Assembly (NCBI GenBank): GCA_031472005.1
Contig: PZJY01000010.1
Location: forward strand, 2,108,001-2,172,000
Origin: Tetracladium setigerum
Lineage: Eukaryota; Ascomycota; Leotiomycetes; Helotiales
DNA: 64,000 bases
Direction: 5' to 3'
Shown here: positions 35,972 to 48,753 of the stretch, in pieces
Layout: the number at the start of each line of letters is the position of its first letter
Position numbering within the stretch: position 1 is the first letter of the stretch
The notes under the pieces: generated by a model
Seen by the model: the letters and a program-made list of their open reading frames with translations, nothing else
What the model was told of the DNA's origin: nothing
Databases searched by the model: none
Translations under genes and position numbers: made by a program

Positions 35972-38900
35972 ATGGAGGAGAAACTGCCAGCGTCAGCGCC
36001 GCTGTTGGCAGATGAACTGAAAGAAGAGCGTGGGCAATCAAGTCCGACATGGAAGGCAGAAAGCACCCCTCTGCCCGCATCACCCATCCTCAGCGCCACG
36101 ATCCCCAACCTCAAGGCCGAAGACAGCGGCGACCACGAGGAAGAAGACAACAAATCCCAAGACGACATAGAAAGCATAAAGCAAACACCACATGACTCAA
36201 TGGTAACGGTGCGCTTGTCCGAGCCCCCTCCGCAGCCAGATCTACACATCAACACAAACATCGTCCTCCCCGCGTCACAGCAAAGGGAGTCTGCGAAAAG
36301 CACAACCGCTGCATCGGAACAGAGCGAGGGCGACGAGACGCCGTCTGCGGAGGTGGACGATTCACCTAGGATCACAATGATGGGAGTGAACGGCGAGGTG
36401 GTCGCGAGTCCATCTGGCTCCGAGTCACTAGGTTCACGGGAGAGAAGAGCAAGCGCAAGCGGTAGTTCCGAAGAAGAGGAAGAAGGGGATGACGAAGAAG
36501 TTAATTGGGAGGAATTGGAGAAGACGGAGGAGCAAGAACCTAGAGACCAGGGATCCGACGACGTGAGTAGCTGCACTCTCGTCATCAATCTAAATGAAAT
36601 TCATGCTAACACCCCACACAGTCAACGGCCCTCCTCCTCGCCCGCCTCGAACAAGAAAATGCCTTGCTGGTCTCGAATCCCAAATCTGGAATAACAAAGG
36701 CGCAAACAGAGGAGAGGCGTGAGAAGGGTCAGTCGAGACCGCCTTCGATGCAGCACTTAAAGAAACTGGTCAATGGACCTACACCACCGGCCTTGCGATA
36801 CTCCCTAATTCCCGCGCCGCCCATGACGGATCTGGAGTTTTACGCGGCCTTGGTGCAGGATTACAAGAGAACGGCGCAATATCTACCTACGCTCCTGTCC
36901 AAAAAGATTAGAAGTGGTATTCCACCGCCGTTGCGGGTGTAGTATGGCAGAGCATGTCTGGGGCGAGGGATAGACTGCTAGAGGATGAGTTTGATAGACT
37001 GTGTGGGGAGTCAAGTCCATATGAAGGCATAATTGGGAAGGATTTGGGCAGGAGTTTTCCTGGCGTGGAGATGTTCAGAGATCCGGAAGGGGATGGCCAG
37101 AGGATGTTGGGTAGGGTGTTGAAATGCTTCAGCTTGTATGATCACAAGATTGGGTACTGTCAGGGACTCGGCTTCATTGTCGGTCCTCTACTAATGCACA
37201 TGGGTGACAAGCAAGCATTCTGCGTTCTTGTCAGGTAAGATTTCCCACCATGTTGAGGGACGAAGCTAACATCTACAGACTCATGGAGCACTACGATCTT
37301 CGCAATTGTTTCCTTCCCGATCTCTCCGGTCTCCATGTCCGAATACACCAGTTCCGCGAACTACTCAAACAACACCTTCCAGTCCTCTCCGCCCACCTCC
37401 AGAGTCTACAGATCGAGCCTCAATACGTTTCTCAATGGTTCTTGTCATTCTTCGCAGTAACTTGCCCACTGCCGATGCTCTTCCGAATTTACGATGTCAT
37501 TTTTGCCGAGGGAGCGTCTGAAACAATCATGAGGGTTGCTTTGTCTTTGATGCAGAAGAATCAGGAGAAGATTTTGGCGTGTACCGAGTTTGAGGATGTC
37601 ATGCAGTTACTTCTCTCGAGGGGTCTTTGGGATTGCTATCACTACAATGCTGACGAATTGGTGAATGACTTCGTCAGTCTGACTGGAGTAGTTACTCATG
37701 ATAGTCTGAAAGCTTTGGAGGCAAGTTTCACCGAATCATCAAAACTTGGTGCTGTGATTCCTTCAGACAACATTGGATCTACAGCGTCAAGATTTCTTGG
37801 CCGACTTTGGCAAGGAAACAACGCAAGAAATTTAAGTCCCGGACTTCCAGCATCCTCTCGACCTGTCAGCTTCTTACGACGATCTCCATCTAAGCAAAGC
37901 ATTGCATCGACCATGAACTCAACTGAAGGCGCAGGAACAGATAGTATAATGAGCGCTTCTACCGATGCCACATCGGTGTCGAGGGATTCCTCCAACATGG
38001 ACGATTCCTCGATTCGAACTCAATCCGTCAGCTTTGCAACGGCTACGGTTGTCGCGGTTCCAAAGTCCAACAAAGACAAAAACCTTCACGGCCAGATAGA
38101 GGATTTGCTTACTGCTCTGAGCGAGCTACAGAGAGACCATGCCGACTTGGCAACACAACTCCAACGCGAAAGAGAAGAGCGAGACGAAGATAAAACCGCT
38201 GTGAAATCATTGCTTGAAGTGTTAAGGAAGAAACCGAGTTCGGAGACTGTGAATAGTTCCGGAAGTGACGGAAGCTTGGATACAGTTAAACCAGAATCCG
38301 GGGTAGCGGGGAGAGTAGAGACTTCCGACATTGATTCGGCTGAGAGCTCTCCACTGCCAAGTCCAACTAGTGACGACGGGCTTTCGCAGCTTCTCGATCT
38401 GGTGGAATCAAGATTTACTGAAAGTACAAATCGCCGGCTATCAATGATCCAAACGAGATCCGAATTACGCAACGAACTCGCTCGTTCAAGGGACCAACTT
38501 GTCAACGAGAAGGCAAAATCCCAGGATCTGAGCCGACAGCTAAGAGAGCAGACGCAAGAAATGCAAAATCTGCAGAATCAAGTAAAAGAAAAACAATCCC
38601 ACGTCCGAAACGCCCTCGCGGAGAAGCAACGACTAGAAAAGCAAATCCACGACCTGAAAGCTCGAAAGAGCACAGCAACGATAGACTCCAGAGACGAGAG
38701 CGAATGGCCGGCTCGAACCTCCAACCACGGCGGTCTTCGCGAACTCCGTCTCGGCCGACAAGGCTCGGTGCGCTCACAAACAACACCCACATTCACCAAA
38801 CGCGTCTCGAGTCTCAACATCACCGCCACCAACTCCAGTTTCAGTAGTCAAAACAACGAGAACAATCTCCCCTTCCCTCTCCCACCAGAGATGTCGACAT

Positions 38901-39254
38901 GATGGTCCTCGAGCTCGTCCAAGCTAAAACAAATGAGGCCGTTGCGAAACAGGAGGCCGAAGAGGCGAAGGCGAAATTGGAGAGTTTGAGGAGATTGTTG
39001 GGAGCAGGGAATGGGAATGGGAATGCGGTGGTGGATGCTCAGGCCGCCGTGAATGCGAATTCTCTAGGCCATCGAGCTAGTCCCAGTATGCCGCAATCGA
39101 TGATGCAGAGGACGTTTCTGGGTGGTGGTGGTGCATCTGCACAGGCTTCTGCTGTTGCTCCACAGGCGACGCCGAGTGTGACGCCGCCGGCTGCAGCGAG
39201 TGGTGGTGGTGGATTTTGGGGGGGGGAAAGAAGACTGTGGAGGTTAATAAATGA
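35972..39254 (+). CDS. TBC-domain RabGAP with C-terminal coiled coil (three frame breaks)
   Basis: GTPase-activating protein for Rab GTPases in vesicle traffic. Exons: (upstream?)..36562, 36622-37234, 37279-39254. The first in-frame ATG is at 35972 (MEEKLPASAPLL), but the frame is open earlier, so the true start is uncertain. The TBC domain shows IPPPLRGVVWQ, the arginine-finger motif IGKDLGRSF, the glutamine-finger GYCQGLGFIVGPLL, LPDLSGLHVRIHQF and FLSFFAVTCPLP. After it come Ser-rich regions and a coiled coil (ALSELQRDHADLATQLQRER; DQLVNEKAKSQDLSRQLREQ). Breaks: G3 at 36935-36937, a C3 run within 38875-38883, and G9 at 39218-39226. One base at each turns the exon sum into 3183 nt (1061 codons) and gives the C-terminus GGFWGGGKKTVEVNK. 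Confidence 0.87.
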
Positions 39255-40505
39255 GAGGTTTGGCGTGATGTAGGTAATTAGGAGGATGGGGAAGGTGGGA
39301 TTGGGAAATGGAAAATGGGAAATGGGGAATTGATGTGAAGCGTCTGTTTGAAGGAGTAGGGAATGTAGAAAGAAGCCTCGGACTAAAGAAAGGGCCAAAC
39401 AGATGACAGGAAAGTGAAAGGATTCAAGAAGAAGACGATTGAAACCGAATGTGGGTGGAAGAGAGGAAGAAAGCAGGCAGGGGAAGAGAGGTAAATAAAG
39501 TGGAGGTGGAAGTGTAAATAAATACCTATTTCTTCTTTTCTTTCTCCCTGCTTCATCAGGAGGTAAAAATACCCGGTCGACCTGCTTGGAATTGAGGATG
39601 AAATAAATAAATAATGAAACAATTCTTTTTGAGAGGGGGGAGGAGCAAGGACATCATCCCCCCCTTTTTATATTCTATATTCGTTACTGTTTATTGCTGG
39701 CCTATGTTTGTGATGATTGAGACTTCCTTTTAAGGGGGAAGGGAAGTTGGACTACTTGGATGCTAACTGGGATGAGAAGTGTTCCGTAAGGGGTTTATTG
39801 ATTATTGATTATTGGTTTTTGATTTTGGGGTTTTGGTGATTTGGAAGGGGTGGATTTGGAAGGGAAGTGAGTGGTTCGAAAGGAAGGAAGGAAGGTCTGA
39901 ATATTGCCAAGAATCCCTCCCTCCTTCGTCTACTATTAAACTACGGGGTCTGAGAAGATTCTTTTTTTCCCACATCATCATTTTTCTGTTAACAACGTGG
40001 TCTTCACTTCTCACTTCTTCTAAGCCTCCTAGTCGTTCGAGTTTTCAGGTTGGCCTTGGAATCAACACCTTACGGGAGCAAGCGGACTGTCTGACCCTCT
40101 GAAGGAGAGCAGACTGAAGGATCATTTTGAAGATTCCCTAGGGCACGAGGAAGGGTTGGGAGTGTCTAGAGATCAAGTTTGTGATTGATACTAGGTGTTG
40201 ATGAAGCGTTTTAGTGCAAGGATAGGGAGGAAGATGAAAACTGAGTTGGTGGAGGAGGTACTGTTCGACAATCTGAAGGCTAGAGGTGCAATCGAAGGTA
40301 AGTTCCTTCCCTCTTTGAGAATATTTCTTAGGCACTTTTGGGGGATCTTGGTGAAAAGGATATTGAATGATGGGCTGTTGATTTGTGCACAAGGCGAAGG
40401 ATCTAGGTAGTTTGATGCCAAGCACCCCGTGATCACCCGCTTAACTCGCGAAATGAAGAAGCACTGTGTCACAAGCTCTCGAGAGAACAAAGTTTCGAAT
40501 TTACT
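39255..40505. other. Spacer between convergent genes
   Basis: 1.25 kb of 3' flanks, purine-rich on the plus strand (39290-39520) with short T and C runs. No supported gene. Confidence 0.5.
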
Positions 40506-42267
40506 TCAAGCACTAAATTCCGTTACCATCCAATTCTGGCAATACAGGATGGCTGTCGATTTACTGGACCATCTTCCCAAGCGCCCCAACATAAAGACCA
40601 CTCCAGGAGGGGAAGGAGGAATCACGATTTGGCCTCCCTCACTATTACTCTCCATCTTCAGAGTACTGGCTTCTCGATGGGTGGTACCCCCACCACCTGC
40701 ACCGAAACCTGGAGGCAAAAGCGAATATCAGCTACCATCAAGAATATGCTCAAGATCAGTGAATTACTCACGGAAACCAAAGATCGAGAATCCTCCACCA
40801 GTGTTTTTCTTGGCGTCTTCCACAAACTTGGATATGCTTTGCCACATTCCAGTGTCTGCAATCGTGATCTTGAGACCAACTCGATAGCCGAGAAGGACTT
40901 TCTGCAAACGGACTTTGGATTTGAGATTATCGACCCCGGTTGGGAGGAGAGTTGGATAAGTCGACTGAACACTTACCACATCCCTAAGAAAATGGAAGGA
41001 TTAGGCTCAAATACTAATTACTGACATAACCGGGAGAACAAACCAATAACCGCCCCCAACATTAAAGATCAACGGACTCCCCTCCATCGTCAACTCCAAA
41101 TTGATCGCCGTCGTATACTTGCTCGTGAATTTATCAAACGTCGTGGTCTCGGAAGTTGCAGTTCTCGAAGCCGAAATCAATCCCCAGAATGCGGATCCGC
41201 CGGTCTTTGAAACCGTGTTGCTGTGTCCTAGTTTACTCCAGTCGTTGCCGTTGACATTGCGAAGACTCCACGCATACCGTGTCGTGCCTGGAGACGTGCG
41301 ATTGAACCAAGCATCGCAAGCTTCTTCGAAACCACCTTGGAGGGAGTAGAGGGGTTTATACAGAATTCCATCCGTTTGTTCTTTCTTCTCCCAAGGAACG
41401 AGGGAGACCGTGTAGGATTGCGGGTAGACTGGCATGTTGTATCTGCACACTTTTGTTAGTCATCTCGTCAATCTGGGAGTTTCACAGTCACAGCTGAGAT
41501 GAAAGACGCACCCAGGCTCTTGGATAAACTCATTATTAGCCCGAAACTCAATCTTATCTCTCTGAGCTGTCAAAGTCCTATACTGTGGACCGTACACGGA
41601 AATTTGATAATTCTGTAAATTTCCGTTCGCAATCTGGACCTGTCTCAAGTACTGGTTATAAAGTGGTGCTCGTTGATTGACCCAAGAAGCAAAGGTCTGC
41701 TTGGCGGCTTGCGCTCGAGCATCGTTTTGATATCTTTCAAAGGCAGAGTCACTTTCGGCGTCGAACTTGACTTGTGCGGAGTGGAGTGCGGTCTCCAGCT
41801 GCTCGATTCTGTCGAGTTGGGTAGAAGTTGCTTTGACCGTGCCTAAGTCTACGGATTCAAGATATCTATTTTATTCATCATATTATCAGCGAAAGGCAAA
41901 AAAAGATATGGAATTGAATTAAGCTCCAATCAGGCTTTACTTACGCATACAGCGCATCGATATAACTCGCCCCCTGAGGATCAAGCAGCGGCTCGCTCTG
42001 TTTTTGCAAACCATCGGCAAGAGAGAAAAGGTCAAAGTTCGTGACGGATTCTGGAACGGGAGTTCCTCCACGAATGGCGGCAAGATTGGGAGGAGTCACG
42101 TAGACAAAGTCTCGTCCTTTGGTGATGGGTTGACCGGCTGTAAGCAATTGGCTGACAAAGTCACCGTATGCTCTCCAAGCTACGAGACGAGCTTCGGATT
42201 CTTTGACGAATTGGGCATTGAGACCGGTGCTCAAGGAGAGTAGGAGAAGGTTTTTGGATGTTTTCAT
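40506..42267 (-). CDS. Secreted protein of unknown function, five exons
   Basis: 497 aa. Exons: 42267-41945, 41865-41512, 41442-41022, 40964-40772, 40708-40506; the sum is 1494 nt with consistent phases and no frame repair needed. Start at 42267 (MKTSKNLLLLSLSTGLNAQ) gives a signal peptide; an ATG 12 bp upstream is less good. The body begins FVKESEARLVAWRAYGDFV, continues with a helical segment (RIEQLETALHSAQVKFDAES), then beta-rich blocks (YPQSYTVSLVPWEKK, WSLRNVNGNDWSKLG, TTAINLELTMEGSPLIFNV), LGYRVGLKITIADTG and a Gly-rich segment (FGAGGGGTTHRE) near the C-terminus. The third intron (41021-40965) has an alternative acceptor. I do not recognise the family; related fungal proteins seem likely, but no function can be given. 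Confidence 0.72.
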
Positions 42268-42346
42268 TTTTGTTTCCAAGTCAAGGGGAAGTAAGGTTGG
42301 TGGGGCAAAGCAGAGTCTGGAGATAAACGAACGCGACTGTTATCTC

Positions 42347-42354
42347 TTTATATA
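42347..42354 (-). promoter_or_regulatory. TATA box of the unknown secreted protein gene
   Basis: TATATAAA on the minus strand, about 80 bp before the chosen ATG, in a position suited to a core promoter. Confidence 0.45.
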
Positions 42355-43473
42355 TCACAATCAGCTCTTGTCCTCATCGAAATGTATTTCTCATTTCCAC
42401 TTGAAAGGAAGCCTAGCCCAATCCGTTCTAAATTAAAACTCGTTGCTGATTCCTGCAAGAGGAAGTTCTATCAACCCTCTGCCGATGTCAGGTTCCTCAA
42501 ATCCAGATATTTTTCCATGATGCCGTTGAGCTATTCCATTCTAGTTTAGCAGCTGAAAAGAAAAAACGGGAATCGAAATTCAATTCATCGCATTTTATCT
42601 CGGGGCTGAACTAAAAGCTTCTAAGATTGTTGCCAGAACTGATCTTTGGTCAATTTATGAGTAATGGTGTCACAGGACAGTGCTGCTGAAGCGTCCGCAA
42701 GATCGTCGAATTGAGGTCGTGCTCAGGAGATTCTGGCTGAAAAGGTATTTCTGCACACTGGCTTTAATATCCAGAACCTCTAGACTAAAAAGTATGTTGG
42801 TCCCAAGAGATGAACACTTCGGTGATTGATGGCCGTCTAGATCAAATCCTTTGACTATTTTAATTCATGGTTGTACCGTACACGACCCATCTGACCTTGA
42901 GAATACCCCTCCAATTTTTCGTCCGACTTCATCATAAATTCAAACCTCTAGGTTTTGTTGTAGCTGATTAAATACTATCTTTTTAGACCGGAAGTCATGT
43001 CAAAGATAAACTGAAATGCCACTCAGTTCATGTGCTCTCCTTCGATCTCCCGTAATAGCAGAGTATTGGCCTCGAGATCTAGACTCCAATGAACTGTTCC
43101 ACCATGACGCAAGCGTAGGCTTTCGGAGCAAACACACGTGTAACTTCACAATGCAGCCAAAATTTGTAATTTTCAAGTTTTAACAGTAATACAACGCTAG
43201 AAATAGAATTCCATTCATAGTTCTGTGATTCGAACAAGAGTTCTACTGGGGTATCTCTATGCTGAATTACATTTCCAGGAAACAAATCATGTTCAAGAAA
43301 AGTCTAACGATTCGAATTGATTGAGAACATGCCAAATTAACCACACACATAACATTCAGATGTTCAACAAATTAAGTGTAAGGATTATGACTCCTTCGTT
43401 GGGGATGCATCTAGTTGCCAGAAACCATTCATAGAAATGTATGAATTGGCCACATTCGATGTTCTGGGCAGCA

Positions 43474-43481
43474 TATATAAA
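43474..43481 (+). promoter_or_regulatory. TATA box of the 43572 gene
   Basis: TATATAAA lies 91 bp before the ATG, followed by a CT-rich stretch and CAACAATTAA near a plausible transcription start. Confidence 0.5.
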
Positions 43482-43571
43482 GAGTCTTCTTCAAGCAGTT
43501 TCATCTTTTCTTAGGTCACAAACTTCACAACAATTAAAGCTCTCACAGAAGACGTTCAAAAGATCTGCAAA

Positions 43572-44285
43572 ATGTCGTCTGGAAGCAAGCTTACCAAGCC
43601 ATCGAAGTCCTCTAAGGACAAAGATAACAAGAAGTCATCCGAAGATGGCAATGTCAGTACTTTAAGGCCAAACTTCGGATTTGGTGGTCACCTTCGGCTG
43701 GTTCATGGAACTGGACGTGTAACACTCACCCCAGCCCGAGATGACGACGGCATCGACTGGGTGAAATCACGTGAACTTATTAATAAAAATCTACCCAGAA
43801 ATCCAGATGGTTCAATCAATACTTCGGATGAAGGTCCATCTCCCGATCTTCACCCAGTTATGATCTACCCGACCCAAGACTTTAACAACGGAGTACCATT
43901 CCCAGCTGGCAAGAACAGAGGGGCAGATAGTATGCATGGTCAACTGCATATTAGGAAGGCGAATACTTGTGGATGGCGTTTAGAATATCCTCAAAGTTAT
44001 ATCCAGCGACGTGCCGGCTTTCCACAACAAAATGCGCCAGTTGTAAACGAGCAGAAATCCTTGCTGAAGAGAGTTGTGACTGAAAAGGAAACCACAATCA
44101 CGAGGAAGATTCACAAGGGTTCTCGTGTTAAAAAGAGTGAAGGTGATGGCAAGAAAGGGAATGGTTCGAAGGAGCAGGAAAAGGAAACAAACAAGAGGGT
44201 TGCTGGTCCGAGTGTCGAGAAAACGAGAAGAGACAACGAGAGTGGTGGACCTAGTAACAGCTCGAGTTTTCGAGTGGGGCTATAA
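43572..44285 (+). CDS. Hypothetical basic disordered protein
   Basis: 237 aa, one exon, no signal peptide or membrane segment. The N-terminus (SSGSKLTKPSKSSKDKDNKK) and the C-terminal third (Lys/Arg/Glu-rich with KIHKGSRVKKSEGDGKK) are charged and probably disordered. The middle (residues about 30-150) looks more ordered: NFGFGGHLRLVHGTGRVTL, LHPVMIYPTQDFNNGVPFP, CGWRLEYPQSYIQRRAGFP. I do not recognise a family. A good TATA box and a full-length frame with normal codon use support a real gene. The basic tail suggests nucleic-acid binding or nuclear location, but this is only an inference. Confidence 0.55.
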   Translation: MSSGSKLTKPSKSSKDKDNKKSSEDGNVSTLRPNFGFGGHLRLVHGTGRVTLTPARDDDGIDWVKSRELINKNLPRNPDGSINTSDEGPSPDLHPVMIYPTQDFNNGVPFPAGKNRGADSMHGQLHIRKANTCGWRLEYPQSYIQRRAGFPQQNAPVVNEQKSLLKRVVTEKETTITRKIHKGSRVKKSEGDGKKGNGSKEQEKETNKRVAGPSVEKTRRDNESGGPSNSSSFRVGL

Positions 44286-44610
44286 TGACGTGAAAGTTTG
44301 CTGCTTACCCGGTTTCCACGATAGATAGAATGGGTTCTCTGATGTAAAAAAATAATAAAACGAAGCTTTTTCCAAGTTATTGTAAGTCGGGAAGTGAACC
44401 TCATCGTGTTTCTCCTAAATTTCAGATTTCATGTACTTCTGTCGTCAAAACTTCCCTTTTCAGAGCTCTCTTTTTTGTTTGCATCTTGATGAATCCACGT
44501 GTGTCTGATTGCCGTACATCTGCAAGATACTTTAATCAAACTTCATTATGATGCTACTTAACTAATGAAATTAGAATTTGGTTGGTCGAGAAGCCATCCC
44601 ATTTCATTCC
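44286..44610. other. Short convergent spacer
   Basis: 3' flanks of the 43572 gene and the GH71 gene; contains AATAAAA-like sites near 44351. Nothing else seen. Confidence 0.5.
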
Positions 44611-47600
44611 TCATCTCCTACAAATCCTCATTGCAGAGTTAACGGCCCCCATATTTGATGCAAACCTCGGTCCTATCTTCACCACGCTGTCTTCGCCAAA
44701 ACTACGACGGAGCACGGCACCACTTCGGACTTTGGCCAAATCACCCAGAGCGCCCACTCCAAGTATCAGACCAAAAATGGCGAGCGGGTCCGTAGGATTT
44801 TTAACTATGTCGTAGACCCCGAGTGCACCAGCTCCCATCTCGCCCAAGACCACAATTACCCGCCCAACATTCACCAATCCAGCCACCGTACCGACTGCCT
44901 GTCCAACAATTGGAATCAGCATGACCAAGAAGGTCAAGAAAAGCTGAAGGAACAATTTTTCCTGTTCCTCCTCAATCTCCTCGCCGATATCAACAATCTC
45001 CTCCATAGTTTGCACGGCCTGGTCAATCATGAAGATAGGCAGGGACGCCGCATCAACCACCTCCTCGAAATCGCCCTGGTAAGTGAACATCTGCATCTCC
45101 AGCGCCGAGAGTTCCAGCTCGTGAAACAGCGTCTTAGACTTCTCCAGCATATCGTTGATGGAATCTTTGGGATTATCAACGCGAACTGACGTGATGTACG
45201 GTACGTGGAAGTACCAACCCCAATGCATGCATATGGGGTTCCACGCATCGTTGTTGCCGGAACATCCCGAGTCACCGTTCAGCGCATACTCGACGTTATG
45301 GAAGCCAACCCAGTCTTTCTGGATGCCTGTTTGAGCGGCTAGGCCATCCCACCATACTTGCTCGTCTTTCAGGTTGTAGAAGGCGGAACCACCGGCTTTG
45401 CCGACGCCTCGTCCCTCTTGGCTGGGTGGGCACGCCATGCTGAAGTTTTGATAGTGGAACGCGTTACCGGTACAAGTGTTGTCACAATATCTGCAATCTT
45501 CCGCTGGTCTGCCGTCATTGCAACGAGAGCAGCAGAGAATTGGCTCCGTCACGTCGCAGTTGAAGTACGTGTCTGCGTTGTTCTTCAAGAAGGTGGCTAG
45601 CGTGGTCGGCGCGGCTTTGACGACTTGGTCTGAGTAGATTTTGAAGTAGCGGTCGTAACCACTCTCTAGAACTGTTTCATACTTCGTAAGAGCGTCTCGA
45701 AGCATTATACTGAGAACACGAGTCGTAGCCATGGCCATGCAGTGTCTTGGGATATCTGTGTCGCTTGAAATCTCGGCCAAGGAGCTATAGATACGATTGC
45801 ATTCTGGCGCCGGTGGTTCGTCGGTCAAATCCTCTTCTTCGCATTCATCCGGACAATAATTTCTCGAACATGCAAACGCGCAGAGTCCACTGTCTAAGGT
45901 CGTCCCATCTTTGAGACGTCCGCCTGTGTCGGGGATTTGTGCAGGTGGCGGAGTGAGGACGCCTTCTTGAGTACAACGGCATGAATTGATCGGACAATAC
46001 CCAAAATTGCAAGCGTAGGAGCACAAACCAGCAAAACCCTCGTTCTTGCTAACACCTTTGATGCAGGCAGGTGGGAGGAAGGGCGAGGAGGTCGGGATGG
46101 TAGGTTCAATATCAACGGTTCCACATACACCAGAGCATGGATAGTCAAGATTGCATGCAAAGTTACAAAGACCTGAAAAACTGGCACTTTTTCCTGCAGC
46201 TGGAAATCCAACAACGTAGGTTGGGTCCGGTTTTCTGAAGTGCTATATTAGTATTCTGATGCCAAGATTGGTCTTCAATTGGAAGGTATCGATCCGGATT
46301 TGTTACTCACTCATTCGGCTCGCCTCTCGCAGTACATAGACAAGCTGAGAGAGGACAGTACCCATACCTACACGTGTAGGCACAGATCCCCTCGAAATCG
46401 CCAGGTCCCCATCCGGCGATGCACTCCTGCTCATCTATCGGCATTGGCTGGGTGGGCGAGACCGACCTCCCGGTTGCACCACTCACCCACGCATTCCAAT
46501 TCATGACTGAGTTTTCGCACGTGTTGGTGATAGTTCTGCCAGCAATGCTGCCGATGTTGACGCCATTCCGTCGTACTTCGACCCGCACCGCTCCAGTGCG
46601 GCCTCCGATAAGCACGCTGCCATGGAACATACCCACGTTGCCGGCGGGCTTGTTCTCCCAAGTTCCCCCGAGCGAGACTCCGCCGATGAATACATTTACC
46701 GTAGCGTCGGCGATGAGCAGGGCCGAAAAAAAGATTTTGTCTTCCGCGACTAGGTGCGGCTCAAACTCGATTTGGAGTCTGGTGAGATACAGTTGCGTTA
46801 GTTTATTCAGACCCTGTGTGGGGTGCGCTGGATTTCCACCTATATGTGACATCTGAAAGAGGGAGGATTGCGGCAGAAGAAGGAGAAAGACTTACTGGCT
46901 TGCAGTGTTTCCAGTAGTTCCGCCAGAACCACAAGCGAGTGCAAGCGTGGGGCGATACCATGTCACCACGTTCTCCTCGGTGATTGTGGCAATTCCGTTC
47001 TTATAGATGTCTATAACGTATGGCAGGAAAACTCTCCATCCATCATGGGGCATGCCGATGACATACTGAAGAATCTTTGAGTTAGCGGTGGGTATTAAGG
47101 AGTAAAAGGATTGACGAATATAGAGCATTGCACGAAGTTTGCAAGATCTGATTTTCTACTCAGAACGAAGGGCATACTTACGTTGAAAGGAGCGTTCCCA
47201 AAATCCTTCCCAAACGCCTCATAGCCGTCATCATGTAGCGGACCTATGTAGTGTGATTCTCCATAGTCGTTCCACGTGAGAATTTCAACAAATTGTGGGT
47301 CAACAGTTATGACTTGGCCTTTGTTAGCGACTGAAAATTGAGAGGCGAGGGGATGTGTATCACCTTGCTCCCACCGATCGTACCACAAGGAGTCTCCGCG
47401 CCATAGCCAGTTCTTGGTAAAGCCGGGCATGTTGGTGTAGAACCACGGACTCACTGGCATTATGTACTCCTTTCCTTTAAGATAATCGTCATATGAAGCG
47501 TCGACGTAGGTGTCCATATTTCGATTTCCCCATGGCCATGCTGCCCAGCCTATAGATTTCTCCGTTAGTGACCAATTTCAAGGCTGTGAATACCATCCGA

Positions 47601-48753
47601 TAATAGTAGATTGAGATTTAACTTACTCAAAAGACCATCAGCCACGCCATCAGCTTGCTCCATGGCCCCCTTTGCACCCAATGACGACCAGTCTGGCATG
47701 AAGAACGCAACCGTGAAAAGCTTCATCAACACCCAATCCTCCGCATTCTCCCATCCCTCAAATGTCGACACCAAGATCTTACCCTTGTAGATATAGGAAG
47801 CGTCCCGGTTATGACCATACTTGAGCAGGTAATTAAGAACAGTCTCGGCGGGCCACGCTCCGCCTCCGGCATAGTCGAAAGATAAGATTAGTTTGAAGCC
47901 GAGAGAAGCGGCTTCGTCGTAGGCGAGGTTGAGAGAGTTCTCGTTGGCCGCGTCCTTGTAGGCAATGTTAAGGGCAAAGCCATCAATGTGTGCAGCCTGT
48001 GCAAGGATCATGTCTGCTCGCCATTTAGCGGCATTCCAAGTCTTGCAGTTGCTGACCTATAGCTTGGGTTAGCATCCTCAATGTTGGACTTCTTTGAACT
48101 TGGAGGGGAATTACCATGAAGTGTGCAAAAACTGCTTTTGGTTCTCGGTCCGAAGGCTCGTCGTCTGCTGCGGCGATACGGAATGCACTGGCTTGCTCCG
48201 AGGCACTGACTTGAGAATCATTGCTGAGCTGGGAGGAAGAAGATACATTTTTGAAGGAGTAGGCATAGGTCCCATTTGAGACTGTCAATGGAGTAGGTCT
48301 CCCAGAAGCTTGAGCATGGACGGAAGATGAGTTCTTAAAATCATACAAGTATGTGCCATTAGCAGATGCTGAAGCTGTAGGCTTGCCCGAGATGATTCCA
48401 CCAGGATTAGAGGTGGTGGAGATGTGATCCGTCAAATTAAAGTTTGATACCTTGGTTGACTTGGTAGCTTGAGTGAAAGAAGAGTTCAAAACTGAGTGTA
48501 TGGAACTTTCAGAAAGTGTCGTATCAAGTATGAAGGATTGTGTTGAAGTTGGAACCGGTGCAGAGTGTGGTGAAAATAGTGTGGCCTTGACTGAGAAAGC
48601 ATATGTTCCGTTAGTTCCATTTGTTGCAGTTGGTCTTCCTGTCACGAGAAGTGCTGAACTGTTCCTGAGATCTGGAGTGTCCAGTTTTGATGCATTTCCC
48701 AAAAGTTCGAATGGACCTAGCAGGATGGCTAGGACATATGTGGTGTATTTCAT
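44611..48753 (-). CDS. GH71 alpha-1,3-glucanase (mutanase) with cysteine-rich modules and hydrophobic C-terminal domain
   Basis: Endo-acting alpha-1,3-glucanase of the cell wall or secretome, 1232 aa. Exons: 48753-48115, 48056-47627, 47549-47182, 47065-46896, 46778-46311, 46234-44611; sum 3699 nt, all phases match. Signal peptide MKYTTYVLAILLGPFELLGN. Residues about 35-195 hold three G[RK]PT..NGTYxYxFK repeats rich in Ser/Thr and N-glycosylation sites. The GH71 domain follows: VFAHFMVSNCKTW, IDGFALNIA, LILSFDYAGGGAWP, KILVSTFEGWENAEDW, LLSWAAWPWGNRNM, EILTWNDYGESHYIG. After it come four GLCxxxCxxxYCP-type Cys modules (about residues 670-815), a second Cys-rich region (FNCDVTEPILCCSRCNDG), and a C-terminal hydrophobic Gly-rich segment (FLVMLIPIVGQAVGTVAGLV). 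No frame lesion. Likely role: remodelling or digesting alpha-glucan walls, its own or those of other fungi. Confidence 0.9.

Larger units (their letters stand above)
42268..43571. other. Divergent promoter spacer
   Basis: 1.3 kb between the divergent secreted-protein gene and the basic disordered-protein gene. Two TATA boxes (listed) flank it. No other gene or repeat recognised. Confidence 0.5.

Noticed and set aside
35836..36588. 250-aa minus-strand frame over the RabGAP gene
   Set aside because: Antisense shadow of the acidic/Ser-rich coding region; no domain of its own.
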